This document shows, one piece after another, positions 7,261-17,134 of a stretch of DNA of 64,000 nucleotides. The stretch is from Dehalobacter restrictus DSM 9455 (GTDB lineage: Bacteria > Bacillota > Desulfitobacteriia > Desulfitobacteriales > Syntrophobotulaceae), in the NCBI RefSeq assembly GCF_000512895.1, contig NZ_CP007033.1:1351001-1415000 (forward strand). The letters run 5' to 3'. Each line of letters starts with the position of its first letter. Position 1 is the stretch's first letter. The notes beneath the pieces were generated by a model that was given only the letters and a program-made list of their open reading frames with translations, did not search any database and had not been told where the DNA came from. The translations under genes and the position numbers were made by a program.

Positions 7261-9846
7261 ATGATCATTATCCTATCACATCAATTTCTTGATTTTGATG
7301 CGCTTGCAGCGATGGCCGCAGCCCAAAAGCTATGTCCGGAAGCCGTATTGGTAATCGACGGCAAATACAGTTCTTATGTACAGGAATTTTTATCGCTGGC
7401 CAAAGAACAATTGCCCTACTACCGCTTCAAAGATATTGACGTGGACAAGGTAGAAAAGATCATTCTCGTGGATACACAGGAAATCGAACGGTCCATCGGC
7501 AATAAAAAGCTTATGGACAGGCTTCGGACCATCCCAATTGAGATCATTGACCATCATCCTGTCGTCGAACCGGATGGTCAGAACCAGATTATTGAAATGG
7601 TCGGAGCCTGTACGACGATTCTGGTCGAACAGATTCAGCAAAGAGGCATAAACCTGACCAGTTTCGATGCGACGTTAATGGCTCTGGGAATTTATGATGA
7701 CACCGGAAGCCTGCTTTTTGCAAACACAACACCGAGGGATCTGCTGGCAGCCGCCTATCTTGTGGAAGAAGGGGCTGAGCTTGCCGTTATGGCGGAGTAT
7801 CTGCAGAGACCGCTTACCTCGGAGCAAAAGGACTTATTCCAGCAGTTACTGGATAACGGCGTGATCGAAAAATATAATGAAATGCCGGTTTTTATCTCTT
7901 ATGCCGAAAGCAGGGAGTATTTTTCAGGGCTGGCTTTGCTTGCTCACCGGATCGGTGAATTTGAGAATGCGGAGATCTTTTTCCTCGTCGTGAAGATGGA
8001 AGACCGGGTCTATCTTGTCGGCAGAGCAAGAGGAGGCAGCAGCCTGCCACTCAATGAAATTGTTCAGGCTTTTGGCGGCGGAGGCCATGAAAAAGCCGCT
8101 TCAGCCGTAATCAAAAATGGCAATATAGACAGCATCATCAGGCTGTTACGAGAAGAGATCAAGCTGAGGGCAGAGAAACCAACGACGATACGCGACATCA
8201 TGAGTTATCCTGTTAAAACGGTTTTCCCGGATACCTCGATCGAAGAGGTAGGCAAGATGCTTCTAAAGTACGGGCATACCGGTCTGCCTGTTGTCCAGGA
8301 TGAAAAACTTGTCGGGATTATCTCGCGCAGGGACGTGGACAAGGCCTTGAAACACGGGCTGCAGCACGCTCCGGTGAAGGGGTTTATGACCCGGGACGTG
8401 ATCACGGTCCAGCCGGATTTAAGTTGGGAAGAAGTCCAGAAGCTGATGGTTTTACATGATATCGGCAGAATCCCGGTGGTGGAAAACGAGATCCTTACCG
8501 GCATTGTGTCGAGATCCGATGTGATGCGGCTCATTTATGGCAGCGTCGTACCGACCTTAAATGAGCTTGCCAGAGACAGAAGCATAGCCAGACGGGAAGA
8601 AATCCTGCGGCATATTGCAGGGCTTCCCCAGTACATTCAGGATGATCTGGCGGTAATTCGGGAAGCCGCTTCGGAAATGGGGAACCAGGTCTATCTGGTT
8701 GGCGGTTTTGTCAGGGATTTACTAATGAATATGCCGAACAATGATCTGGATATTGTTGTCGAAGGCAACGGGATTGAGCTGGGCAGGATTCTGAGTAAAA
8801 AACTGACTTGCGACAAATTGGTCTTGCATGCGTCCTTTGGCACAGCCAGTCTGATTTTCTGCAACGGCACACATTTGGACATTGCTTCAACCCGCCGGGA
8901 GGATTATGATTTTCCCGGAGCTTTGCCGGTTGTGGAGGAGTCAACCCTCAGAGAGGATTTGCTCCGGAGAGATTTCACCATTAATGCCATGGCTTTATGT
9001 TTGAACGAAGACAGCTTTGGCGATATCATTGATTATTATGGCGGTTTTCGTGACCTGCAGCAAAAGGAAATTCGTTTCTTGCATAACCTCAGCTTTATTG
9101 ACGATCCTACCCGGATGCTCAGAGCGATAAAGTTTGCAGTTCGGTATGAGTTCAAGCTTGCCAAGGTGACGGCGGATGCGATGCCAATCGCCTTAAAAGA
9201 GGACGTTTTTGCCAAAATCAGTGCGGAACGCTTTACGGAAGAACTGATCCTGATCTATAAGGAAGCCAAGTTTCAGCGCATGGGCCGCGAATTAATACGG
9301 AACGGTATTTTCAAAGCCTGGTTTAAAGCAGATTATGCCTGGAATTTTGAGGAGGCGGAGTCCGTCGGTGAGCAAAGGTCATTGACCGAACGATGGCTCA
9401 TCAGCCTGAAAAATCTGGACAGTAATGAGATTTCCGCTGTTTTGGACAGACTGACCTTACCTAAATCTCTCAAAAGGATTACGCTGGAATACCTGCGGCT
9501 GAAGCAAGCCTTGAAACTGGAAGATCTTACCGATCTAAAAAACCTTGATGAATTACTTGCAGGAGTTCCGTTATTGTTGTTTAATATTCTTGGCAGTGAT
9601 GATGCCTATACGGACCCTCTGAAAAAATACCGTTTGCTGCGCGAGGGAATCCAAATGAAAACAACCGGAAAAGATCTGCGGCAATCAGGCGTCAGGGAAG
9701 GACCGGAAATCGGCAGCATCCTGAAACAAATTCGGCTGGCCTGGCTCGAAGGAAAAATCCGGACTCCGGATGAAGAAAAAAGGTATCTCGAAATCCTGCT
9801 CGAAAAGAATGATAGAGCTGATTGCATAGATAATAAACCAATATAA
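7261..9846 (+). CDS. DHH-CBS-tRNA nucleotidyltransferase fusion (poly(A) polymerase/CCA-adding family)
   Basis: About 861 residues in three modules. First is a DHH phosphoesterase (about 1-300) with 'EIIDHHPVVEP' and the DHHA1 motif 'GGGGHEKAASA'. Next come two CBS domains (about 310-430), each ending in 'LVGIISRRDV' or 'LTGIVSRSDV'. Last is a class II nucleotidyltransferase with 'VYLVGGFVRDLL', the metal-binding 'DLDIVV', and 'RRDFTINAMA'. In bacteria with separate enzymes this type is often the A-adding tRNA enzyme; specificity is not visible here. The ATG at 7261 has GGAGA seven bases upstream; an in-frame ATG at 7243 is possible but too close to its purine run. trpS follows. Confidence 0.88.
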   Translation: MIIILSHQFLDFDALAAMAAAQKLCPEAVLVIDGKYSSYVQEFLSLAKEQLPYYRFKDIDVDKVEKIILVDTQEIERSIGNKKLMDRLRTIPIEIIDHHPVVEPDGQNQIIEMVGACTTILVEQIQQRGINLTSFDATLMALGIYDDTGSLLFANTTPRDLLAAAYLVEEGAELAVMAEYLQRPLTSEQKDLFQQLLDNGVIEKYNEMPVFISYAESREYFSGLALLAHRIGEFENAEIFFLVVKMEDRVYLVGRARGGSSLPLNEIVQAFGGGGHEKAASAVIKNGNIDSIIRLLREEIKLRAEKPTTIRDIMSYPVKTVFPDTSIEEVGKMLLKYGHTGLPVVQDEKLVGIISRRDVDKALKHGLQHAPVKGFMTRDVITVQPDLSWEEVQKLMVLHDIGRIPVVENEILTGIVSRSDVMRLIYGSVVPTLNELARDRSIARREEILRHIAGLPQYIQDDLAVIREAASEMGNQVYLVGGFVRDLLMNMPNNDLDIVVEGNGIELGRILSKKLTCDKLVLHASFGTASLIFCNGTHLDIASTRREDYDFPGALPVVEESTLREDLLRRDFTINAMALCLNEDSFGDIIDYYGGFRDLQQKEIRFLHNLSFIDDPTRMLRAIKFAVRYEFKLAKVTADAMPIALKEDVFAKISAERFTEELILIYKEAKFQRMGRELIRNGIFKAWFKADYAWNFEEAESVGEQRSLTERWLISLKNLDSNEISAVLDRLTLPKSLKRITLEYLRLKQALKLEDLTDLKNLDELLAGVPLLLFNILGSDDAYTDPLKKYRLLREGIQMKTTGKDLRQSGVREGPEIGSILKQIRLAWLEGKIRTPDEEKRYLEILLEKNDRADCIDNKPI

Positions 9847-9890
9847 AATAGATCTTTATGAATTGTAAAATTCTGAAGGGAGAAATGACT

Positions 9891-10865
9891 TTGAGAAACA
9901 GAATTTTTAGCGGTATGCGGCCGACAGGCTCGCTGCACATAGGACATTTAAGCGTTCTGCAGAACTGGGCTGCGCTCCAGGATGAATATGAATGCTATTT
10001 TGGCATTGTCGACTGGCATGCGCTGACCACTGGTTATGAAGATAAGCTTGACCTTAAGGCTTTAATCAGAGAAATGGCTCTGGACTGGCTGAGTGTCGGA
10101 ATAGATCCTGAAAAGAGCGCCGTGTTCATTCAATCCCAGGTCAAAGAACATGCGGAACTTCACCTTTTGTTCTCCATGTTTACGCCGATTTCGTGGCTGG
10201 AAAGAGTGCCGACGTATAAGGATCAGCTCCAGCAGCTCGGAAATGAAGGCAAAGACCTGCATACGTATGGTTTTCTAGGTTATCCTTTACTGCAGGCGGC
10301 GGATATTCTCGTCTACAAGGCCAAAGCCGTCCCGGTAGGAGAAGACCAAATCCCGCATATCGAACTTTGCAGGGAAGTCGGACGCCGTTTTAATTACCTG
10401 TATGGGAACGTTTTTCCCGAACCGCAGGCCCTTATCGGCAAAGTGCCGCTGCTGCCGGGTGTCGACGGCCGAAAAATGAGCAAAAGCTATAACAACGCAA
10501 TCTCGCTTACAGCCTCAACGGAAGAAATCAATATCAGGGTCAAACAGATGATCACGGATCCCGAGCGCCTCCGCAAGGACGACCCGGGACATCCGGAAGT
10601 CTGTGTGGTTTCCAAGTTTCACCATATTTATACGCCGGATGTAAAGCGGGTCGAAGAAGAATGCTGCGCCGGCAAAATCGGCTGCGTCGCCTGTAAGAAG
10701 TATCTGGCTGAAAACATCGATAAAGTGCTTGCCCCCTATCGGGAAAGAAGATTATTCTGGGATGAAGACGGCAAGGTTGAAAAAGTACTGCAGGAGGGCG
10801 CCGAAAAAGCCAGGATTACCGCTGCAGCAACCATGGCGGAAGTCCGGTCAGCGCTGGGGATCTGA
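9891..10865 (+). CDS. trpS: Tryptophan-tRNA ligase
   Basis: A class I synthetase that charges tRNA-Trp. From a TTG start the protein is 324 residues, the usual length, beginning RNRIFSGMRPTG with the HIGH motif at about residues 16-19 and KMSKS near 195-199. The TTG at 9891 lies eight bases after GGGAG; the upstream ATGs at 9858 and 9885 are either unsupported or too close to that site. The gene is not preceded by a T-box, unlike the trp operon 10 kb away. Its last base overlaps the start of scpA (TGATG), so the two are translationally coupled. Confidence 0.93.
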   Translation: MRNRIFSGMRPTGSLHIGHLSVLQNWAALQDEYECYFGIVDWHALTTGYEDKLDLKALIREMALDWLSVGIDPEKSAVFIQSQVKEHAELHLLFSMFTPISWLERVPTYKDQLQQLGNEGKDLHTYGFLGYPLLQAADILVYKAKAVPVGEDQIPHIELCREVGRRFNYLYGNVFPEPQALIGKVPLLPGVDGRKMSKSYNNAISLTASTEEINIRVKQMITDPERLRKDDPGHPEVCVVSKFHHIYTPDVKRVEEECCAGKIGCVACKKYLAENIDKVLAPYRERRLFWDEDGKVEKVLQEGAEKARITAAATMAEVRSALGI

Positions 10866-11641
10866 TGGATGATGCTCTAAAACGTGCCCCCTATGTTGAA
10901 ATCCCAAATTTTCAAGGCCCTTTGGATTTACTCCTTCATCTGATCCAGGAGCATAAAGTTGATATTTATGATATTCCGATCGCGCTCATTGCCGATCAAT
11001 TCATCGCTACTGTCCGCAGATTAGAAGCGCTGGATATGGAAGTGACTTCGGAATTTCTGGTGCTGGCGGCCCATCTGTTGTATCTGAAATCACGGCAGCT
11101 GCTACCAAAACCGCAAAAGACCGAAGAGGAACTGCTGCTGGAAGAAGAGATGAAACAAGACCTTGTGGAAAGGCTTGTCACCTACAGGGCTTTTAAAAAC
11201 ATTGCCTCGTTTTTGAGTTCGAGGGACGAAACACTGGGCAGCAGGTATTTCCGGGAAATCGATCTTGAAGAGATCCTTTCCAGAATCCCGCCGCCGAACC
11301 CTTTGCAGGGCATTGTCATGGAGGATTTGTTCAAGGCGTTCCAAGCTGTTCTGGAGCGGGTTGAAAAAGGTGAGGATATCCAGTATGTGCAGGTCGAAGA
11401 AATCCCTGTGGAGATGATGACGAGCGACATCATGCGCAGAATGATCCTACATCCCAAAGGGCTGAAGTTCAGTCAGCTTCTAAGATACGGATCGAGGGTA
11501 GAAATTGTGGTAGCCTTTATCGCTTTGCTTGAGCTGCTCAAAGAAGGAAAGGTCAGGGCGGAGCAAAGCAAGGAGGCCAATGAAATATTTTTGGTTCCAA
11601 CCGAAAAAGCTTGGGACTTTCGAAATGAGGAATCGGGATGA
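10865..11641 (+). CDS. scpA: Segregation and condensation protein A
   Basis: The 258-residue kleisin subunit of the SMC-ScpAB condensin, which links SMC heads during chromosome compaction and segregation. The typical N-terminus is present ('FQGPLDLLLHLIQEHKVDIYDIPI', which contacts the SMC neck), followed by an acidic linker and a C-terminal winged-helix region. It overlaps trpS by one base and scpB by four (ATGA), the usual scpAB arrangement. Confidence 0.93.
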   Translation: MDDALKRAPYVEIPNFQGPLDLLLHLIQEHKVDIYDIPIALIADQFIATVRRLEALDMEVTSEFLVLAAHLLYLKSRQLLPKPQKTEEELLLEEEMKQDLVERLVTYRAFKNIASFLSSRDETLGSRYFREIDLEEILSRIPPPNPLQGIVMEDLFKAFQAVLERVEKGEDIQYVQVEEIPVEMMTSDIMRRMILHPKGLKFSQLLRYGSRVEIVVAFIALLELLKEGKVRAEQSKEANEIFLVPTEKAWDFRNEESG

Positions 11642-12174
11642 TGCTGTTTCAGGATACGGAAATTGCTGCCCTGGAAGCTTTGCTTTTTGTGGCCAAGGAA
11701 CCGCTGAGCATGACGAAAATTGCAGAGATACTGGAGATACCGGCCGATCATGTGCCTGAATTTCTGCAGGCACTAAAAGACAGATATGAAGATCCCGCGA
11801 GCGGTTTGGTGCTTATTGAGCTGGAACAGGGTTTCCGGCTCGGAACGAAGCCTGAACTTGCCGGTTACATCGAAGTCTTGTACAAACATCCTTCTCAGAT
11901 ACTATCGAATGCAGCGTTGGAAGTCCTGTCGATTATTGCTTACAAACAGCCGATTACCCGCGGCGAAATTGATTTCATCCGCGGCGTCCAATCCGACCGG
12001 GCGCTGGCTACGCTGGTTGAAAGAGGGCTGGTCAAAGACTTGGGACGGAAGGATGGTCCGGGACGGCCGATCCTTTACGGGACAACCGAAGATTTTCTTA
12101 TCCACTTTGGCCTGAAATCTATTCAGGATCTCCCGCCGCTGGAGCATACGGCAGAAGAGGAAGAGGAAGCTTAA
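11638..12174 (+). CDS. scpB: Segregation and condensation protein B
   Basis: A 178-residue protein of two winged-helix domains that dimerises and binds the ScpA linker in condensin. Hallmarks are 'EALLFVAKEPLS' at the start and 'ALEVLSIIAYKQPITRGEIDFIRGV' with 'GRPILYGTT' in the second domain. The tail is very acidic. Its start codon overlaps the end of scpA; a second ATG three bases on could also serve. Confidence 0.93.
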   Translation: MMLFQDTEIAALEALLFVAKEPLSMTKIAEILEIPADHVPEFLQALKDRYEDPASGLVLIELEQGFRLGTKPELAGYIEVLYKHPSQILSNAALEVLSIIAYKQPITRGEIDFIRGVQSDRALATLVERGLVKDLGRKDGPGRPILYGTTEDFLIHFGLKSIQDLPPLEHTAEEEEEA

Positions 12175-12261
12175 TCGATCAGACAGGAATTATTCTTATC
12201 GGAAGTTGTCCTTTTCTGTCGGATGTGCTAAAATAATTGGGCAAATTGAATATTTTTAGGG

Positions 12262-12421
12262 ATAGAGGCGCAGTGCTTAAGAGTAATGATTCCGAGATGC
12301 CAGTCGATGACGAATAAAGAAAGGAAACACTGCCGAAGCCGGATGATGGCCAAGAGTCGGGCTGGGTTTATACTGAAAGAGTATAAAACTGTCATTCTGA
12401 AACGGAATGAAGCGCTATTCG
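12262..12421 (+). promoter_or_regulatory. Lysine riboswitch (L box)
   Basis: Conserved L-box blocks are present in order: AGAGGCGC paired with GCGCTAT as helix P1, an AGTA loop, GAAAGGAAACACTGCCGAAG, and GGGCTGGG further on. With the terminator at 12474-12502 it should lower lysA transcription when lysine is abundant. Confidence 0.9.
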
Positions 12422-12473
12422 GAACCTTTCAAATTACCGGCGTTTGATATGCCGGGAAAATAGGATTTTTCAG

Positions 12474-12502
12474 GTTTACGGGTAGTATCCGTAAACTTTT
12501 TT
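12474..12502 (+). terminator. Riboswitch-controlled terminator
   Basis: GTTTACGG and CCGTAAAC form a perfect stem followed by T6, about 90 bases upstream of lysA. This is the expression platform of the lysine riboswitch. Confidence 0.9.
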
Positions 12503-12591
12503 CGTGTATTTGAAAATACGGTAAGCGCTTTCTGATACATCGAATTTCAGCTTAGGCTGCCGCCAATTTACCTTAATAGGAGGATGCGACC

Positions 12592-13845
12592 ATGTCGAAT
12601 AAATCATTGCCTTTTTCCAGTCAGGAAATTGAAAGAATTGCCCAGGAGTATGGAACGCCTTTTCATATTTACGATGAAAAAGCAATTCGGGAGAACGTAC
12701 GCAGGCTTCAGGCTGCCTTTGCCTGGAATCCAGGATTTAAGGAGTATTTTGCGGTAAAAGCAACACCAAATCCGTATATTTTAAAAATTCTGGCCGAAGA
12801 GGGAACAGGCGCAGACTGCAGTTCTCTTCCAGAACTTATTTTGGCCGAGAAGGCCGGGTTGAAAGGAGAAAACATCGTATTCTCCTCAAATGATACGCCG
12901 GCAGCCGAATTCTGCAAGGCCAGGGACCTCGGAGCGATCATCAATCTGGACGATATCACCCATATCGATTTTCTGGACAGAGAAGCCGGAATCCCTGAAA
13001 TGATCTCTTTCCGCTATAACCCCGGTCCGCTGCGCGAGGGCAATACGATTATCGGAAAACCCGAAGATGCCAAATACGGACTGACAAGAGAGCAGCTTTT
13101 TGAAGCGTATGCCAAAGTGAGAAGTCTCGGTGCCAAAAGATTAGGTATTCATACCATGGTAATTTCCAATGAACTTGATCCGGAGTTTTTTGTCGAGACG
13201 GCCCGGATGATGTTTGAACTGGCGGTGGAACTGAAAGAAAAGCTCGGTATCCGGATTGAGATCATTAACCTTGGCGGTGGGATCGGAATTCCGTACCGGC
13301 TGGGTCAGGATCCTGTAAATCTGGAATATGTCGGGAAACGGATCAAACAGGTTTACGAACAACTGCTTGTTCCGGCAGGACTGGACCCGTTGAAGGTCGC
13401 CATGGAGTGCGGACGGATGATTACAGGACCTTACGGTTATGTGGTCGCCAGAGTGCTTCATAAAAAAGAAATCTACAAGAACTACATCGGACTCGATGCC
13501 AGCATGGCTGATCTGATGCGTCCGGGGATTTACGGGGCTTATCATCATATCACGGTTGTTGGGAAAGAACAGTTGATACCGGACCATCAGTATGATGTGA
13601 CCGGAGGGCTTTGTGAGAACAACGATAAATTTGCGGTAGACAGGATTTTGCCCAAAATGGATATCGGAGATCTTGTGGTGATTCATGATACGGGTGCCCA
13701 TGGACATGCCATGGGATTCAATTATAACGGCAAGCTCAGGTCAAAAGAACTTCTTCTGAAAACTGACGGCCGGGTTGAGATGATCAGAAGAGCCGAAACC
13801 ATTGAGGATTATTTTGCGACGCTGGATTTTGACGGGCTCAATTAG
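12592..13845 (+). CDS. lysA: Diaminopimelate decarboxylase
   Basis: A PLP enzyme of alanine-racemase fold (type III) that makes L-lysine from meso-diaminopimelate, the last step of lysine synthesis. The 417 residues include the PLP lysine in 'EYFAVKATPNPYIL' (about residue 54), the glycine-rich phosphate loop 'INLGGGIGIPY', and the substrate-binding 'CGRMITGPYG' and 'ENNDKFAVDR'. An AGGAGG site lies before the ATG. Control is by the lysine riboswitch directly upstream. The 3' end overlaps the converging yihY-type gene by eight bases. Confidence 0.92.
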   Translation: MSNKSLPFSSQEIERIAQEYGTPFHIYDEKAIRENVRRLQAAFAWNPGFKEYFAVKATPNPYILKILAEEGTGADCSSLPELILAEKAGLKGENIVFSSNDTPAAEFCKARDLGAIINLDDITHIDFLDREAGIPEMISFRYNPGPLREGNTIIGKPEDAKYGLTREQLFEAYAKVRSLGAKRLGIHTMVISNELDPEFFVETARMMFELAVELKEKLGIRIEIINLGGGIGIPYRLGQDPVNLEYVGKRIKQVYEQLLVPAGLDPLKVAMECGRMITGPYGYVVARVLHKKEIYKNYIGLDASMADLMRPGIYGAYHHITVVGKEQLIPDHQYDVTGGLCENNDKFAVDRILPKMDIGDLVVIHDTGAHGHAMGFNYNGKLRSKELLLKTDGRVEMIRRAETIEDYFATLDFDGLN

Positions 13846-14653
13846 CCCTGTCAATTAACGCAGCATTCAGTGCGCTGCCGAGCAGGAATATAACACAGCT
13901 CCAGTACAGCCACAACAGAAGAATGATGATGCCTGCAATGCTTCCGTAGGCCAGGGTATAGCTGTTGAAATGATTCACGTAATAGGCAAAGGCCAGAGAA
14001 ATAATAATCCATCCGCCTGCGGAAAATAATGAACCAGCAAAGTAACTCCGGATCGGATATTTGTTGTGGGTTGCGATGATATTCAGCAGGATGAAGATCA
14101 TAATCAGAAAAATAAACTGGATAAGCAGGCGAAGGTTCTGCCAGATGAGCGGAAATATGTTGTCCGGCCCTAAAAGATAGACAAAAATATTGGCCAGTTT
14201 TTGACCGAAGATTAATACCAGGAATGAACCAACAATAGCCAGCGCAACGATAACAAAAAAAAGCAAAGCCGAAAGTTTTAAACGAAAAAACGACCAGGTT
14301 TCCTGAAGACCGTAGGCTTTGCCGGCTCCTCTCATCAAGGCATTGATACCATTCAAAGATGCCCACAGAGCGCCAATCATGCTTAAGACAAGCAAAGCAG
14401 GGCTGCTGCGGACGCTGAAGATCTCAATGACAATGGTCTCAACCATTTGGATGGTTTCGGCAGGCAGCAGGAACTTAAAACTGTCGAAGAACTCCACATT
14501 GCTGATGTCCAAAAAACCGACCAAGGTCAGAAGGAAAATAACAAACGGGAAAAAGGACAGGATGATGTAGTAGGCAACCTGTCCGCTAAGCGCAAATAAT
14601 TCATTGATGGAGATAATTCGAACATACTTCCGGAAAAAGCTACGCCAGTTCAT
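13838..14653 (-). CDS. YihY/BrkB-family membrane protein
   Basis: About 271 residues with six predicted membrane helices, starting with 'ALSGQVAYYIILSFFPFVIFLLTL', the conserved AxxaYyxlfSlfP motif of the YihY family. Members were once misnamed RNase BN; their function in the inner membrane is not settled. I prefer the ATG at 14653 to an in-frame TTG at 14680, as it has a GGGG run nine bases upstream. It may lead the minus-strand cluster's end: the DUF4363 and DUF421 genes lie just upstream. Confidence 0.8.
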   Translation of the reverse strand: MNWRSFFRKYVRIISINELFALSGQVAYYIILSFFPFVIFLLTLVGFLDISNVEFFDSFKFLLPAETIQMVETIVIEIFSVRSSPALLVLSMIGALWASLNGINALMRGAGKAYGLQETWSFFRLKLSALLFFVIVALAIVGSFLVLIFGQKLANIFVYLLGPDNIFPLIWQNLRLLIQFIFLIMIFILLNIIATHNKYPIRSYFAGSLFSAGGWIIISLAFAYYVNHFNSYTLAYGSIAGIIILLLWLYWSCVIFLLGSALNAALIDRAN

Positions 14654-14697
14654 ATTTGTTAGCCCCGCAGTTTTGAACAAGTCTGATCGCTTAACTT

Positions 14698-15078
14698 TTA
14701 TAAAATGTTATTTAATTTCAATGTTTCTGATTTCGGGACCTCCTGTAGCAGGAACGTCAGAGTATTCAATTCAGCCATGGAATGGCTTTTTTCTTTGTAC
14801 TTAACGTATTGGGAAAGGCGTTTGTAGGAAATTTCTATATTGTTCAGGATACTGTGATTAAGAAAAATGGACCACCAATCGTGCAGTTTGGTCCAATGAT
14901 CATAGGTTTGCTGTATCGTTAGGGAGGCTTCGTCCCATTTATCAGAGGCGATCAGAAGCTCGACCTGATCCAGATTATCCAGAACAGCGCCGGAAGTAGA
15001 ATCGATCCTGTCGGCCACCCATAAGGTCGATCCGATTAGAATCACGAAACCCAGGATAATGGTGAGCGTCGAACGCAT
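14698..15078 (-). CDS. DUF4363 family protein
   Basis: A 126-residue protein with an N-terminal signal anchor (about residues 3-22) followed by a helical extracytoplasmic domain with 'WDEASLTIQQTYDHWTKLHDWWSIFLNH', matching the DUF4363 pattern. An AAGGAGGAG site lies before the ATG. It sits 39 bases downstream of the DUF421 gene; DUF421-DUF4363 pairs are common in sporulating Firmicutes, so the two probably act together at the membrane. Function is unknown. Confidence 0.8.
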   Translation of the reverse strand: MRSTLTIILGFVILIGSTLWVADRIDSTSGAVLDNLDQVELLIASDKWDEASLTIQQTYDHWTKLHDWWSIFLNHSILNNIEISYKRLSQYVKYKEKSHSMAELNTLTFLLQEVPKSETLKLNNIL

Positions 15079-15117
15079 GCTGTCTCCTCCTTTTCAAAAG
15101 AGAATATTTATTTGGAA

Positions 15118-15801
15118 TTATTTGTTTGGGTCTGCTTTTTGCTGAATATAGAGCTTGCGCTGGGAGTCGATGCTCGCAAAAAACACCTTCTTAATATCCG
15201 GAACATTTGCTTTGGTCAGTTCCTTATTCAGCCATTGAATATTGACACCCGATTTTTCCAGATTCTTTTGCTGGAGCTTACCGTCCATGATCAAGGCTAA
15301 AGGCAGACCTTCAGCTATTACCTGCAGCTTCAAATCCTGCGTATTCACCGGACGTTTGCCTGTTTTGGGGATAACACTAAGCTGACCGTTGGTTTCTAAA
15401 ATCGCATATTCTACATCGGCGATGTTCGGCAGATTTTTCGCCCGGAGCTGTTCAAGCAGATCACTGAGGTTGTAGCGGAGTTTTCTGAGTTCTCCTTCAA
15501 GGATTTGCCCCTTATTGATCAGAATGGTCGGTGTACCGCAGATGATACCGCGGGCTTTTTCACTCTTTAAAGCGATCTCCGAAATGGCTAGACCGAGCAG
15601 AAGCAGGATCAGGACCGGAAATAAGCCCGCCACCAGCGGAATACCGGAATCCTGACTCGGGATAACGGCAAGTTCGGAAATCATCAGAATAATAACAAGC
15701 TCAAAAGGCTGGAGCTGACCAATTTGTCTTTTACCCATGACTCTTAAGACGAGGACAATAATCAAATAGAGGATAATCGTTCGAACAATACCGATCAGCA
15801 A
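15118..15801 (-). CDS. DUF421 (YetF-like) membrane protein
   Basis: About 227 residues with two or three N-terminal membrane helices and the family's 'RVMGKRQIGQLQPFELVIILMISELAVIPSQD' region, then a soluble domain with 'GTPTILINKGQI' and 'NLSDLLEQLRAKNI'-like sequence. YetF/YdfS-type proteins of Bacillus are linked to spore properties in some species. I chose the TTG at 15801 because AAAGGAG lies nine bases upstream; the frame stays open to 15867 but without a ribosome site. Followed by DUF4363. Confidence 0.82.
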   Translation of the reverse strand: MLIGIVRTIILYLIIVLVLRVMGKRQIGQLQPFELVIILMISELAVIPSQDSGIPLVAGLFPVLILLLLGLAISEIALKSEKARGIICGTPTILINKGQILEGELRKLRYNLSDLLEQLRAKNLPNIADVEYAILETNGQLSVIPKTGKRPVNTQDLKLQVIAEGLPLALIMDGKLQQKNLEKSGVNIQWLNKELTKANVPDIKKVFFASIDSQRKLYIQQKADPNK

Positions 15802-16027
15802 TGGCGTGTGCTCCTTTCGGCCAATATCTCTATTAATTTTTTCCCTGTCCGGGCAATTTATTCTCAATTTCCTGAAAGTTATGAGGAAAATGCCATGTGA
15901 TTACCAAAAAAATCAAGAAAATGGAGTGTTTAAAATCTTCCCAAGAACTTTGTTTTGATATACAATGAATAGAATGATAGAATTAATTTGGAAATTCATA
16001 TTTTTTGTAGAATAAGGAGGAAAGCAC

Positions 16028-17134
16028 GTGTTCGAAAACGACATACTGGTTGCTGGTGCAGATCCTGGTTTTGGCGCCATAAAGCTCGATATTGGCGATA
16101 CGAAGATATTATTTCCTGCACTCATCTGTAATGGTAATGAGAGAATTTTCTCAACCTTGGGCAGAACTGAGCTTGAAAAAGGATCGGATCTCGATAAACA
16201 AATCGCTTCTCTTGATGTCATTGTCAGAAATAATTCCAGCGGCGTAGAACGGCATTATTTTATGGGAAGCCTGGCCGAGAGTCTGAATCCCAAAGAAGCT
16301 CATTATTGTTGGGATGAAGATAAATCTATGGACGAAGAAGCGATGTCTTTGCTGATCGTGGGCTTAGCTTTGGCCCAGCCTTATCCTAAGACGAACATCT
16401 ATCTCGGAACCGGGGTTCCTGTCAAATTCTACGCCTCTCTGAAAGACAAATATGAGGCAGAATTAAAGGGTTCTTTTTCTGTGACTTTTCTGTCCGGCAC
16501 ATTCAAAGGACAAACGCGCAGTATGAACATTCTCCGTTCGCGAGTGCTGCCTCAAAGTTACGGCGTATTCATCAAGGAAACACTGACTGAAGACGGCAAA
16601 CCGACCAATCCGAAGCTTTTCGGCGGTTATGTCGTTGTTATAGATCCTGGTTTCAGAACGACGGATATTGCCACATTTTACGATGGCATTATGCTTGATC
16701 CGCCGAATTCATTCAGCATTGAGAAGGGGCTGCAATGGGCCTATGCCGGCGTAGCTGAAAAACTCAAAGAAATGACCATGAACCATACCAACCCGATCGA
16801 GACGGATGACAAGGAACTTGATAAAATTTTCAGAGTGAATAAAGGATTATATCCGTGGAATAACGGAGCAATTGACCTTAATCCTGTCATGAAGAAGATG
16901 CTGGCCCAACTGGCCGCTGATATTTCCAGGGAAATTATGAAGACGCTGAAACCGATGGCCGGCAGGATTCATACAATTCTTGTTGCCGGTAAAGTTGGAG
17001 AGATGATCTTTGAATATCTGAATCTGGAAAATAAGATTCTGATTGACGATCCTCAGTTTGGGAATGCAGCAGGTTTCCGGATTATGGCCGCAAACCTGGT
17101 CAACAATCTTACCAGGAAAGTAAATGTTGAATAA
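16028..17134 (+). CDS. ParM/StbA-like actin-fold ATPase
   Basis: The 368-residue protein shows the actin-fold nucleotide motifs: phosphate-1 'GADPGFGAIKLDIG' (about residues 10-23), phosphate-2 'VIDPGFRTTDIATF' (about 213-226) and an adenosine motif 'ILVAGKVGEMI' near 320. Such proteins (ParM, AlfA, Alp7) polymerise to move plasmids or other cargo. It starts at GTG with AAGGAGG upstream and overlaps the next small gene by one base, like a parM-parR pair. No plasmid replication gene is in view, so its cargo is unknown; chromosomal archaeal-type ParM relatives exist in Firmicutes. Confidence 0.8.
   Translation: MFENDILVAGADPGFGAIKLDIGDTKILFPALICNGNERIFSTLGRTELEKGSDLDKQIASLDVIVRNNSSGVERHYFMGSLAESLNPKEAHYCWDEDKSMDEEAMSLLIVGLALAQPYPKTNIYLGTGVPVKFYASLKDKYEAELKGSFSVTFLSGTFKGQTRSMNILRSRVLPQSYGVFIKETLTEDGKPTNPKLFGGYVVVIDPGFRTTDIATFYDGIMLDPPNSFSIEKGLQWAYAGVAEKLKEMTMNHTNPIETDDKELDKIFRVNKGLYPWNNGAIDLNPVMKKMLAQLAADISREIMKTLKPMAGRIHTILVAGKVGEMIFEYLNLENKILIDDPQFGNAAGFRIMAANLVNNLTRKVNVE

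Noticed and set aside
13141-13707. Minus-strand open frame of 188 codons within lysA
   Set aside because: It lies fully within lysA and has neither a ribosome site nor a recognisable domain.
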